Origin: Calendula officinalis | Lineage: Eukaryota; Streptophyta; Magnoliopsida; Asterales; Asteraceae | DNA length: 64,000 nt | Direction of reading: 5' to 3' | Assembly: GCA_963853835.1 (NCBI GenBank) | Contig: OY970820.1 | Coordinates: 71,606,909 to 71,670,908, forward strand | Part shown: positions 9,659 to 21,084 of the stretch, piece by piece | Numbering within the stretch: position 1 is the first letter of the stretch | Layout of the letters: every line of letters begins with the position of its first letter | Translations under genes and position numbers: made by a program | Notes under the pieces: generated by a model | Told to the model about the DNA's origin: nothing | The model's database searches: none | Seen by the model: only the letters and a program-made list of their open reading frames with translations

Positions 9659-12214
9659 TCATTTTTGAATGGGACCTTTGGTGGGATAAACATATTTTGA
9701 CTTGATCTCTTTATGTGGAGAGGTCAGTATCACTTCGGTGAAAACTTTTGAGGTTTTCTTTGGTGATACTGACTTAGTTTCTCTCCTTTTCTTTGGTACT
9801 GAGTACCTAGGACTTGAGAGATCAGTCCAGCATTCATCTCCCTTATGACCAGTATGATGACACCTATAACATTTTCTAGGTCTATTTCTAAACATATTTT
9901 CATAAGGTATTTTAGAAAAATGTTGCACTTTTGGTAGATCAGTATGAACAAATTTTGCAAATTGTTTACTTAAAGATTTGACCTGATCACCAAGTGTTTT
10001 TAAAATGTTATTTTTGTCATTTTTAATAGGTGTTTTAACATTTTGTTTTACTGGTTTAAAGGGTGGTGGATCTGATTGCTTCTTTTTATTTGGCATATAA
10101 GTCTTTCTAATTTTATTAGTGTAAGACTTCTTGTTTCTACCAACTGTGGACCAGGTTGAAGTTGTTTTTTGTTTATCATGTTTTGAAGAAACAACTTTAA
10201 CAGGTTCTTTAGATTTCTCAGTATATGATGTTTCTGTTCCTGTAACTTCTGTATTAGATGAAACATTGGAAATAGAAGTTGTCTTATTATCATTATATAA
10301 TTCAAAAGTTGTTGTATTAAATAATAATTCAAAAGGTGGAACAGCAGAAGTGTCATACTGATCTATTGGGAGCTCAGTATCAGAAATTTCTTTTATAGAA
10401 AATTCAATACTGGGTTCTTGTAGCTCAGTATAGCACTTTGAGCAGATGGAGGGACCAATAGGTTTTTCTAAAATTTCATTTTCCTCATCATCTGACTCGG
10501 TTTGACATCCAACTTCACAAAACGTTTTAGCTTTTATAAATTTAATAGGGTTCATATTAGAAAATTCTTCAAATAAATCAGCAAAATTATTCCTATTTTT
10601 AAATTGAGGATCAACACCAAATGCAGCCCTCACATTTTCTGGAAATTGTTGATATAAACATTTATTTAATTTTATTGAAGCATTTCCCCAAGATTTACAC
10701 TGTTTTTCAAATTTTTCTTTTTCAAGTTTGTGTAAGTGAGCTTTATCAGCTAATCTTTGGTTAATGTCCTTTAAATCTGAAAGGTTTAGTTCTAAATCTT
10801 TATACTTTGCTAATTTATCTAAGTTTTCATTATTTACCCTTTCAAGTTCTTGAATTGTTAATTTTAAAGCTTTTTCTTTTTGTACATAAGTTTTAAGATC
10901 AACAATCATATACTCAAAAATCTTAGTTTTTTCATTCACTGAATAAGTTTGAAAGGAACTTACCTTGTACAACTGAGTGGAATCCCAATCAGTATGAACA
11001 CTCATCCTCTCAGCCTCTTTGATATCCTTTTCAAAGGAGCTCTTCAAATCATCTTCAGTGAAAGCCATAAAGGCTTTATTCTCAATCTCTTCCTCATCAT
11101 CACTTATGTCCTCATCCATCCAAGCTTCAGAGTATAGTGCTTGATGAGGTGCTCCATTCCCTTCTGCCCTCTTGCCCTTGCTCCAGTTCTTCAGTTTGAC
11201 ATACTTGTCTCTATACCTCTTTGCTCGGTATGCAATTTTGTCATTTTGGTCAGTCTCAGAAGACTTGGTATGACAATCTGCAGCAATATGTCCAGGCTTT
11301 CCACACCTATAGCAAACACCTGATCTTGGGTCAGTATTAGAAGAGCTAACACCAAGCCTCTTCTTCTTCAACTGATCCAACTTCATAGACATAAGAGCCA
11401 TTTGAGTTTCAAGCTCTTCTGTCTCAGCATCAGCTAGATCAACTTCTGGTTCATCTGGCTCAGTCACAGTATAGGCCTGTTGCACAACTAGAGCCATGCC
11501 AGTGGAAGACTTGTCAGTTTTCTTCCAGTTGATCAGTCTTGCAGCATTATTCTCCTCATGATTCAACATTAGACCATACAAAGTTTGAAGAGTGTATGAC
11601 TCAACGTTGTTAGCAGCATTGACAGAGTTTGTCATGTCAAGAAATTGTTGAGGAAGACTATCCAGGAACTTTTGAACAAGCTCTCCTTCCTCTTTCACAA
11701 TGCCTACACTGATTAAATCATGGATAACAGTATTGAACCTGTTATAGAGAGTGGTGATGTCTTCATTAGGAGTTGAGAACAAGTTTTCATATTTCCTTCT
11801 CATGTTGCTTTTTCTTTGCAACTTCACCTTTGCTGTGCCTTCATAGGTGACTGATAGGCTATCCCACATAGCCTTTGCTGTTGGCAATTTCATAATTGCA
11901 TTAAGTATTTCTTTGGTAACAGCGTTACCAATCACTCCCTTTACTCTTGAGTCTAGACTGAATAACTGACGGTCAGTATCAGTCCAGGTGTGTTTCAGTT
12001 TTGGAACTGTCCTTATGCTCTCAGGAGCATCATCAGTAGCAGCAACGGGTTCCACAGTTTGTGGGATGATAGGACCATCATTTAGCACATTGAGCATTTC
12101 ATGATGAATGGATTCGAGATACCACTGAGCTTTTAGCTTCCATTGATGGAAGTCTTTACCATCAAGGATGGGTACTCCCTTTCCAGACATAATTGGTGCA
12201 ACAATGGTAGACAT
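9659..12214 (-). CDS. gag: E1 gag: long nucleocapsid polyprotein with two zinc knuckles
   Basis: 851-codon ORF from the first ATG after the primer site. Residues about 15-250 are the copia Gag capsid region (DGKDFHQWKLKAQWYLES; a YNRFNTVIHDLISVG-like helix; LPQQFLDM). The first CCHC knuckle is CYRCGKPGHIAADC near residue 300. A Glu/Lys-rich coiled coil spans about 420-530. A Thr/Ser/Lys-rich tail follows, with a second knuckle CYRCHHTGHKGDEC near 790. Two knuckles nearly 500 residues apart are unusual, and E2 has the same plan. The frame ends at TGA 9659-9661, where a Trp codon seems likely, and again at TAA 9641-9643. Otherwise it is fully open. Confidence 0.92.
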   Translation of the reverse strand: MSTIVAPIMSGKGVPILDGKDFHQWKLKAQWYLESIHHEMLNVLNDGPIIPQTVEPVAATDDAPESIRTVPKLKHTWTDTDRQLFSLDSRVKGVIGNAVTKEILNAIMKLPTAKAMWDSLSVTYEGTAKVKLQRKSNMRRKYENLFSTPNEDITTLYNRFNTVIHDLISVGIVKEEGELVQKFLDSLPQQFLDMTNSVNAANNVESYTLQTLYGLMLNHEENNAARLINWKKTDKSSTGMALVVQQAYTVTEPDEPEVDLADAETEELETQMALMSMKLDQLKKKRLGVSSSNTDPRSGVCYRCGKPGHIAADCHTKSSETDQNDKIAYRAKRYRDKYVKLKNWSKGKRAEGNGAPHQALYSEAWMDEDISDDEEEIENKAFMAFTEDDLKSSFEKDIKEAERMSVHTDWDSTQLYKVSSFQTYSVNEKTKIFEYMIVDLKTYVQKEKALKLTIQELERVNNENLDKLAKYKDLELNLSDLKDINQRLADKAHLHKLEKEKFEKQCKSWGNASIKLNKCLYQQFPENVRAAFGVDPQFKNRNNFADLFEEFSNMNPIKFIKAKTFCEVGCQTESDDEENEILEKPIGPSICSKCYTELQEPSIEFSIKEISDTELPIDQYDTSAVPPFELLFNTTTFELYNDNKTTSISNVSSNTEVTGTETSYTEKSKEPVKVVSSKHDKQKTTSTWSTVGRNKKSYTNKIRKTYMPNKKKQSDPPPFKPVKQNVKTPIKNDKNNILKTLGDQVKSLSKQFAKFVHTDLPKVQHFSKIPYENMFRNRPRKCYRCHHTGHKGDECWTDLSSPRYSVPKKRRETKSVSPKKTSKVFTEVILTSPHKEIKSKYVYPTKGPIQK

Positions 12215-12299
12215 TTTTGATTTTAGAGTAAGTGGAGGATAAGTATAAGGAATGGCTGCCAGGGTTATAGATCGACTAAATAAGAGTTTATTTAGCCTG

Positions 12300-12310
12300 C
12301 TCTGATACCA
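12300..12310 (-). promoter_or_regulatory. E1 primer binding site (tRNA-iMet)
   Basis: Sense TGGTATCAGAG, two bases from the 5' LTR end, complementary to the 3' end of plant initiator Met tRNA. Confidence 0.93.
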
Positions 12311-12312
12311 GT

Positions 12313-12803
12313 TGTTAGGTCACAACACCCTGGTTTAGTTGGTTAATTGATTGGTTAATTATAACTCTAAAGCAAATATTGTATAAGAACAAGATATGAG
12401 TCAAATGTATAATTCCACTAAGTGTGGCTTGTTGCGGAATAACAAGACCACTGATCAATTACAAAAGGTATGAAAGTGAAAGTGAATTGGTAAGTTCTCC
12501 TTTGCAAGATGATCTCTATTTATAATGATATAGAGATCTTACATAATGAGCAAAGGAGTACCCGAAGGACTAAGGTAGGAAAATGACTAAGATCAATGGA
12601 TTTGATCTTAGTCCGTTACATATTGTAACTCAGTCCTTCTACTCAGTCCTTGTACTCAGTATCACTATCTGATACTGAGTACTGATACTGATCACTCAGT
12701 ATCAGACCTAAACTTAGCTATATTATTCTACATATTAATCAAAGCTAGTCTAGGTTGTTTTGTTATCTTAAGATCCAAAGGGGTAAGGCTTTTTGCCTTA
12801 ACA
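12313..12803 (-). repeat. E1 5' LTR
   Basis: 491 bp, followed at 12804-12808 by the target duplication AAAAG. It would carry the promoter. The interior holds the GATACTGAGT motif block, one repeat shorter than in the other LTR. Confidence 0.95.
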
Positions 12804-12808
12804 AAAAG

Positions 12809-13217
12809 TTGTAGATTATGTTCATCTTCTTCAAAACCTTTCATCATGAAGAACTTTCATCATGAAAAACCCATATTAGTTAATTAAACACAAAAATCCC
12901 AACAAAATCACAGAAACAACAGGTATCACTTCTTAAAATCATGAAGAACTTTCACAGAAACCCATATTTTTTTCTAGAATTCTGGCCCTGTTAAACAGGT
13001 AAATCTGCCTGTTAACATTTTGCCCGTTTCATTTCATAGCATTCGGGTCATAGTCAATCTTTTAATCCACCCGGTGATTTACTAATGTATTTGTAACTAA
13101 GTCGTTCTTTGGGCAATTTGAGATTTACGAGGCTCCTTAAATATAAAATTTATTGTTTTCGTATGTTATTAAAAATTTCTGTAGGCCATCCGTGATTTAT
13201 CACGGGTTATAGGCTAG
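12809..13217 (+). mobile_element. Helitron H1, 3' end
   Basis: The hairpin CCGTGATTTATCACGG at 13190-13205 is followed by GTTATAGG and the terminal CTAG (13214-13217) with T at 13218, the Helitron 3' signature (hairpin, then CTRR before T). The same terminus is found inverted at 19289, so both belong to one family. The body extends left and is interrupted by E1. No ORF is seen in this part. The 5' end was not found. Confidence 0.7.
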
Positions 13218-13940
13218 TATATTTTATACACCACAAAACTACTATACTCAACGTATAAGTTTAAAAAGCATAAGTTGTAAATGAAGTAACTTTTATGGTG
13301 CACAAATTAACAAACAAATATCACATAGAACAAAACAAAAACAAATTAAAATGAGTGCAACTTGATAAACAACAGCCCAAGAAGCCTGATAAGTAATAAA
13401 CACAACCAAAGCGGAGACAAATTGAACCAAATTTAAATAAATAAACATATGTTTTTGGTAACTGACTCATTTTACGAACCGAATAATCACAAGTTAACCA
13501 CCCACTTTACGCCAGCCCAAAGTTGACACGAGTGAATCTCAATAACCAAAAGATTTTTTTCGTTCTCATCGTGATTGAACTTATAGCCTTTTATCCTCGC
13601 AGTGAACTAGTGATCGAACTTGTACTTTATGGAATTTAACTATTTTTAGAGATAATATTTAACTATCAACACCACGAACAAATCTTTCTTCTTGTTTTAT
13701 TATTTACAAAACAATAACAGTAGAAAACTGTTTGTGGCAAACTGGCAAACATGGTTTATGTACAACAAACACCATTAGTTCTTTAAGCCAAAAATCAAAC
13801 CATAAAGAAAAATAACTTCACAATTAATGAAACAAAATAAAAAAAATATCTCAAAATGCAATCCCCATTTCTTTGTTTTTTTTTCTGTTATTTCCATTTT
13901 ACTTACAAATAATGTTCATCTTGTTCATAGTCTCTCTACA
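13218..13940. other. Spacer, nothing recognised
   Basis: AT-rich DNA between the Helitron end and the stop codon of the XBAT32-like gene. It must hold that gene's 3' UTR and poly(A) site, whose exact place I cannot fix. Confidence 0.5.
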
Positions 13941-16656
13941 CTAATCATTGGCATTTTCTCCCGATTGATTCAAAGAACACAACCATAATCCTCTACCTTT
14001 TGAATGCAAATTCGACATCCTAAAACTCGATCTCGAGTAGCTCGCTAACTGAGACCGTTTCACCAACGATGAAATCGTGTCCGTACCTCTAATACATAAA
14101 TTACTATTTACTTTTACCCTCGGTAAATTTTGTGAGCTAATCAAAGACCGTGAATTCGGCTTCTGTTTACATAAAGGAGTTGTTTCTTGTGTAGTTATAA
14201 TGTCGTTTTCGGTCATTGAAGAACACGGGCAACACGACAGAGAATACGGGAGCGGTTTCAATGGCTGAACGAGCAGTTTTGTGGTTGTTAGCTTTTGAAA
14301 TGAGACGATTGCATGGCGACACAACGGGCATGGGATTGAGCCCGGTGGCCCGTTTGGTGGATTTGAGGTGGTGCTAGTGGAACATAGATATAATGCACAT
14401 CGAGTGCATAATTCGTGTAAACAACCTGTGATTAAGGTGATAATGTTAAGTTTATGGGATGATTTGAGGGTTTAATTGTAATTTGTAAGATTAGGGTTTT
14501 ATGGGTACCTGATGCTGCTACAGTGCATTTATTTTCCAAACAAACAGCACATGGATCGGTGTAATTTGAACGCAAATCACCGGTCCATCCACATTCACTG
14601 CACATGCAAACATGAAAGGACACTTTAGAGGTTGACTTTTGGAGTCAAACTGACAAATTTGAAGACTAGTCTAAATTATTTAAATTGAAGTTCAAGAATT
14701 CGATAAATTCATGAACCCTTTTACATATTGGTACAAAGTTTGTAAAAAAAATTCCACTATCATTTACTCTCCATGCAAAAACAAAATGATGGTAGAGGTT
14801 GACTTCTATAGTCAAACACACAAATTTCAACAAATTTCAAACTCTTCCAATTTCTTGCCAAAAAGGTTGATAAATTCATGAACCCTTTAGCATATTGGTG
14901 TAAAACATGTAAATAATTTCAAATGCTTTCTTGCTTATGAAGAAGATTAAAGTCAACACTAACCGTGCAATTTTGACCACACTCATAAGAGGAATGCACA
15001 AATATGGAGAAGAAGGTAGAATTGTTTGGTGTTGTGGTTGTGAACTAAGAATTTCTTCAAGCCAATCTCTATGCCATAAACGAGCAACTTCCAAAGGATT
15101 CCATCTTTTCAAATATAAACACACAAATTAGTACAACTTAAACTAAGAATGAGATTAATTAGCATAAAATCATCAAGAAAACATGCAAATTGTGAATAAA
15201 ATCCATACCCTTTTGCATTTTCAGCAGTTAAACTGGCACCCTTGGCTATCAGAATCTGAGAAAAAAAAACAATATATCAACCAAGAAGATCGTTTAACAC
15301 ACATTTTTTTTTTCTTTTTAATTATAATTTTCTTAACAAAATAAACTCACTTGGCAACAATGTGGATTCCCACCATACGCCGCATAATGAAGGGGCGTGC
15401 TTCCAGCACCTAAAACCACAAATTTTGGTTCTAAATTGCAACTATATTATTTAAGAAACACAATATTTACATATTATATTTAAAAATATACCAATCAAAT
15501 CAATTGTAGTTCCATCTTCCAGAGTTCTTTCATTTACAGATGCCCCCAAATCAAGGAGTAAATGTAAACTATCAACATGCCCGTTTAATGCAGCCATATG
15601 AAGAGCGGTTACACCACCATCAGCAGCTTTATTTATTATATCATAAAGGGAATTTCTACAAAATAAATAAATTTTCAATTTTTATCAGACCCCATATACC
15701 AAAAACCTCAAAAATCAAGATTTCTTGAAACATACCCTTCAGAGACAAATTCTTCGATTCTTGATTTTTTCTTTACAAACTTATGAAACTTAGAAACACT
15801 TGGGATGACATCAGCAAGAAGGATTCTAATGCATCGTGAATGTCCATTTAGAGCAGCTAAGTGTAATGCAGTACCTCCGTTTAGATAATCGGTTTTGTGG
15901 ATCTAATATATTTGATGATTATTTATTAGCTTAAAGTTTGTATTTATAAAACATAAAAACATTATGATATACGGTAAAAATACCACAATTAATGTTAGAT
16001 ATTCATACGTTTGCTTTGAACAGAATAAGGGTCAACACAACCTCCCAATGACCATATTGACATGCTTGCATCAATGCAGTCTGTTCACATGAAGATAAAT
16101 TACAAAATACAAATTTTATTAGCTTAAATGTGGCAATTTCAGTTAATTTACTTACAAATAGGTCAATCTGGTGTTGTTTACAAAAAAAAGTATTTCAAGT
16201 TGACCCATTTTCCCAAACACAAAATTACCCGTTTCGACAAATAATTTCAACCCGCCCATTTTACCACCTGTAGTTAAGATGATCATGAATCCTAACCTGC
16301 CCGCGACAATTCCTGAGATTAATGTCAACCCCCGACGCTATCAAGAGCGAAACGATCTAAAAACAAATAAACATAAAATCTTTACTATAGATAATTAAAT
16401 CACTTACAAGTTTTAAATATTCGATCAAGATTTGTTGATATAAATTTATAGAACATTATACCTCATGGTGACCTTGAGCTGCAGAATGATGAAGTGGCGA
16501 ATTTCCACCCACAAAAGTGGAATATTTAACAAGTCTTGGATTATATTCCAACAAAGCTTTTGCTTCTAGAAGATCACCATCTCTTGCAGCTGTAACTAAC
16601 CGCTCTCCAGAAGCTGAGCACCCAAATGAATTCCCCACAAGACTCACAAGTTCCAT
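13941..16656 (-). CDS. XBAT32: XBAT32-like ankyrin-repeat RING E3 ubiquitin ligase
   Basis: Ten exons on the minus strand: 16656-16462, 16356-16297, 16080-16009, 15902-15736, 15655-15492, 15409-15351, 15255-15209, 15104-14964, 14597-14509, 14425-13941. All introns are GT-AG and phases agree, giving 1,479 nt and 492 residues; the Arabidopsis protein is about 510. It starts MELVSLVGNSFGCSASGER, typical of XBAT32/XBOS. Ankyrin repeats fill about residues 45-270 (SPLHHSAAQGHHE, TALMQACQYGHWE, TALHLAALNGH, TALHMAALNGH, TPLHYAAYGGN). A C3HC4 RING follows: Cys318, Cys321, Cys333, His335, Cys338, Cys341, Cys364, Cys367. Arabidopsis XBAT32 promotes lateral root formation by ubiquitinating ACC synthases in ethylene biosynthesis; the same role here is inference. 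No disabling change is seen. Confidence 0.93.
14629..14930 (-). repeat. 168-bp tandem duplication in an XBAT32 intron
   Basis: GAGGTTGACTT...AGTCAAAC and GATAAATTCATGAACCCTTT occur at 14629/14702 and again at 14797/14869, a diverged duplication with a period near 168 bp. It lies in the intron between the exons ending at 14964 and starting at 14597. Confidence 0.75.
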
Positions 16657-18540
16657 GATTTTTCTTTTTAAAATAAATAATGAGATAGTTTCAGTTATAT
16701 TTGGTAGAAATGAAGATTTTTGGTGAAGTTTCTTTACCTAATAAATGAAGTTTGTTGATTCTAGTTGCACACGACTTCTATGTTTTTTTACCAAATTATT
16801 AGCGACCAGTGAATGGATTAGTTTCATGAATCGTTAACAAGATTGAAGGATAAATTCCACCTAATACTAAGAATATTAGTTACAAATGTAGGCTTTGACC
16901 GTTTGATCATGAAATTATGTGTATATTCCTTCAAGTATCTCCAAGAATCCAAATTTATGTCACTTTTGAACAAATTAACACAAACCCACCTCGAAACTTC
17001 CCTAAAAATTTAATTTTGTACAAACCCAACTTTAAATTTTCCTAAAAGATTCAAATTTTATCACAAACATTCAACACCCAGAAACTCGAATGTGAAGGGA
17101 ATGAAAAAGAATATAAAAACTAAATATAATTTTTGAGTTCCTGCGGAAATGGCAAAGATTGTAGGACGCTCACATATTTACAAAGAGAGCTCTTTTAGTC
17201 TATGATGCCCAAATTGAAGTTGTGATCTTGATCGTGATTCTGTCTTTTGGGGGATTTTGGAATCCAAAACCCACACACTTGTGATGAATTGATGACCCAC
17301 CAAATGTTCGATGAGGATCTTAATATGATCATATACGAGTATGAAACTTGATAAGTTTTACAAGAATAGTCCCTGATCTATATTAAATTTGCAGGTTTTA
17401 TCCTTTTGACATTTTTATTTTATTGCTAATAAATTACTACTATGTGTATTTGAAAACGATTGAGGCCGACTAAGACTTGGTAATAATGATTAACATAATA
17501 AGATAAAAAAGTCGTCCATGCCCTCTTTCATATTTTCTTGGCTTTATCCTTTTGTCTATTCAAGGAAATAAGGAATATATCAACTTAAATATGTGTATTC
17601 TTATTAAAATAATATCATCTTGATTCGGAGTTTGGTTGGGACTAAAAAATACGATAACTTGCAAAAGTTGCCATCATTCGACTATTTTAGCCGTTCCTAG
17701 TTGTAGGCTTTTCATATAACTACTTCTATTTTTTCCGTTCAAAAAACTACTTGTATTTTTTTATCAATCAAAATCCAAATGATTAACTCTTCATGTTCAA
17801 TGAGGATTCAATTTAAATTAAGGCTTGATGAGAGTGTGAAACTTGACTAAATACAAAGATAGCTCGTCGGTTATTTGGTAGTTTGGAGGGTGAGAATTGA
17901 CGCGATTGGTGATAATAGTAATGAAGCTTGACAAGACGGGATTACAATAGTTGTTCTCAAACTATTTTCCGATCTTAAGTTTAGTAATGGAGCTTTATAG
18001 TTTTGTCATTTAACCAATGTCGTATTGAATCAATATAAATTCATAGTTACTCATTTTTACATACTTAAAATGAGTTTGATGCGACGTTAACCAAATCATG
18101 TTAAGCCGAACCAGAAGATGAAATTAATGGATTTACAAAGGATGGAACTGAAGTGTTGAAACTACATAAAAAAATGAAGCAAATTACACTTTAGTTGGTT
18201 CCGTTTCACTCTTGATGTATTGCCCAACGAACAAAATAAAAGATTAAATTGCATAACTTCAAGTACTATATTCAAAATAATAGAGTAGTTTTTGATTCCT
18301 TTGGTTTCGCCATCTACTTTGAGTTTTCGGTGCATGAAGAGAGGCTTGAAATTTCGTCTTGGATTGATCATGGAATATGAGTTTGTGTATCTTTACCAAA
18401 TAAAGAACATGTATTTGGTGACTAAAATCCCAGCTTGCGAAAAAAGGGGCCGACGGAATTTTTGATCTGTCCAATTGATGGGAGATTGGGGTGGGGTCCA
18501 CGGGCCACAGAAAAGTCCACATTTGTGGGCTCAACACACA
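16657..18540. other. Upstream region of XBAT32 and spacer
   Basis: Contains the 5' leader and presumably the promoter of the XBAT32-like gene. I see no clear TATA box I would defend and no other gene. The rest is AT-rich and has short open frames only. Confidence 0.5.
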
Positions 18541-19036
18541 AAGAGGAGAGCTGCTAATCTTCCCACTAGCACGAGAGGTAACAAATACGATATTTTAGTT
18601 GCAAGCGATGCAGTTGGAATGGGATTAAATCTTAACATAAGATGTGTAGTTTTTTACAAATTATCGAAATATAACGGGGATAAAATCGTGCCCGTGCCCG
18701 CTTCACAAGTGAAGCAAATTGCGGGTCGGGAGGTCCGTAGAGGGAGTATCTACCCAAACGAGCTAACAACCACTTCACATTTAGAAGATCTCGATTACTT
18801 AATCGAATGTTTAGAAAAATCATTCGATGATGTCACCAAAGTCGGTTTATTCCCGTTCTATGAGCAAGTCGAGTTATTCGCAGGACAAATTGCCGACGTT
18901 ACATTTTCCCAATGACTCGAGAAACTCGGGGTTAGACGGACGTGCAAACATGACCACATAAAAAAAGTTGCTAACATGTTGGAAAAAGTGGAACAATTGT
19001 CTCTAGAAGACCGATTCAATTTTTGTTTTACTTAAG
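18541..19036 (+). pseudogene. SUV3-like mitochondrial RNA helicase fragment
   Basis: Frame 18475-18915 reads KYDILVASDAVGMGLNLNI, then NKYNGDKIVPVPASQ-like and VKQIAGR, the C-terminal RecA domain of SUV3-type ATP-dependent RNA helicases (mitochondrial RNA turnover). It continues after a TGA (18913-18915) as KKVANMLEKVEQLSLEDRFNFCF up to a TAA at 19033-19035. The arginine-finger motif VI is altered (GREVRRG, where Gly-Arg-Ala-Gly-Arg is expected). No N-terminal helicase domain lies upstream. Exons that are separate in plant SUV3 genes may be fused here, which would point to a retrocopy, but I cannot confirm this. It is non-functional in any case. Confidence 0.85.
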
Positions 19037-19626
19037 AATATGAATTTTTTTAACTGTGTGATTTTGCAGGGTAACATTGTCGAGCATGTAAACTTGAGTT
19101 CTGTGTGATAAAAATATTAATTGATCATCTTTGTGATTTGTAGGTTAGTGAGATTGATCAAATTATGTTCAATTCACAATGGTATCAACTCTAATGATTT
19201 TGATTAGTTTTTAGTTTAATCTTTGCAAAATTGTTGATGATAATAACCATTTACCTAAGTCAATTTGTTTATTTTATTTATTACATTACTAGGCTATAAC
19301 CCGTGATAAATCACGGGCTGTCATTAAAAATTTCAAAGTAATTAATATGTAATCGGTGACATAACGAAATATATATAATACAGTAAATTAAAAATGACAT
19401 GGAGATATACGAAGAAATCCGAATCGGGAAAAACCACATGCTGAGGAAGCCGAGAGTGAATGCAGTATATAATCTTCTAGTGTTTACAAAAGTTGACTAA
19501 AAAAGACTTACTGAGTAAACATAAAACATAATAAAATACCTAAATTGTAACTACAATTACACCAAATCCTTATTTAAGAAACAATTTGAAATAATAAAAT
19601 TAAGGATTAAGTTAATAATGTTGACC

Positions 19627-19898
19627 AGATAAAGCATTTGACCGACTGGAGTAATAACATAGTTGACTTCTTTATTTTCAGAGTCAAATGAACCACTTTT
19701 ACAAGCTAAAAAAAGAGTCTGAACAACTTCTTGTGGAATAACCTGAATAAATATAAATCTTAGTATTTAATAATTGATTTAAGATATACATATAATGTAA
19801 ATTAGTGTATGCAGATTTAATGAAAAAATCATAAATACCCTAGAAACGCTAATTAAGTCCTTAGAACAAATTGAAGATCCAAATAGGCAAGCAGGTCC
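19627..19898 (-). pseudogene. Replication factor C small-subunit fragment (two exons)
   Basis: Exon 19898-19839 (20 codons, GT-AG bordered) reads ACLFGSSICSKDLISVSR. After an intron, exon 19742 to about 19627 reads VIPQEVVQTLFLACKSGSFD and then a shortened ...KEVNYVITPVGQML. This matches the C-terminal collar region of the plant RFC2/RFC4 clamp-loader subunit. Several codons are missing near 19640. No ATPase domain is present. Confidence 0.8.
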
Positions 19899-20618
19899 CT
19901 GTTAGAATTCAAAAATACAAGATTAATACAACAACGGGACCGTTTTATCCAACAAATCTATAAAATTATTGTGCTATAATAGTTTTGCAACAAAATTTAC
20001 ATGAGTTTGAAAGGAAAAAGAGTGGTTTGGGTAAATCCAATATGGCCCGTTTCAAGTTTCAACCAATACAAAAAAAGTTCCTATTTTGACCTGTCACATA
20101 GACTGCCCGACCTACCCATTTTCCCACCTCGGATTGAATTTACCAAAGAATTCTGAAACTTAAAAGAGTTTATATGAGTCAGTAAATGTTGTTTCTCTAT
20201 GTCCAGATTGAAGTTATCAATGTAACATGTTAACCACAACATAGGTGCTGATTCAAAGAAGGATTAAGTATCTCCATCCACAACATCTAAGGTGTTAACC
20301 ACATCCATTGTAAGAAACACTAAGATGAAAAAATGATTAGATAACTTAATAAATTGGGATAGTTAAAATAAGAAAAAAAAGGTTAATTTACATTGTTTGA
20401 AGTTATAACAATCACATATTATCTATTTGAGTACTTGGAAGATTCTAATTATTAGTGACTTGTGAATAACACTCAAGTTAATCAAATATGTGTAAACCAC
20501 ATAAAGACAACAATGTAGATCATTTCTAAATAGCTAAAGCAAGCACTTAAACAGAAATTTAAGCACTATTTAGGATCAACTTACTTGGTATTTACTTGCT
20601 TTAATATCTGTGAATACT

Positions 20619-21084
20619 TGCTCTTGTCTGCATGCACATCTAACATATCAACATTCAGGTCATAGCTGCACAATTAATTCTGAATACCATAAGCTAGACT
20701 GATTAATCTAATAAAATAACCATTTATATTGACAATTTATAATATTATTTAACTACCCAGTTAAATCCAAGCTCTCAAACACTTCTCTTAATGTAAGATA
20801 CGTTCCATGATTTCCATCCAGAAAAATTACAACCTGAAAAAATAAAAAAGAAGTCACAAACAGAAATCAATATGAACAACAAATCAACGACAACAACAGA
20901 TTACCTCGTCAAGTTCTTTTCTCAATTTTGACTTTATGAACCTTAAAAGATGTTTTTGATTCATGCAAGCAGAATGATGAACATGAGTATTGACTTTCCG
21001 GACGTTATAAAAGTCACGATGCGGTGCACTTTTCCGAGCTAGGAATTCTTTATCCGCATTTAGTATCAAACGAAGTTTGAATTT
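20619..21084 (-). pseudogene. AMP deaminase fragment (three exons)
   Basis: Exon 21084-20905 encodes LNADKEFLARKSAPHRDFYN and then VHHSACMNQKHLLRFIKSK, which includes the His-x-His zinc site of AMP deaminase (altered surroundings: NTHVHH). Exon 20833-20757 encodes VVIFLDGNHGTYLTLREVFE and the rest to LDLTG. Exon 20665 to about 20619 encodes YDLNVDMLDVHADKS, after which similarity stops. Introns are retained with GT-AG borders. AMP deaminase (FAC1 in Arabidopsis) converts AMP to IMP. Only the start of the catalytic barrel is here, so it is a captured fragment. Confidence 0.88.
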
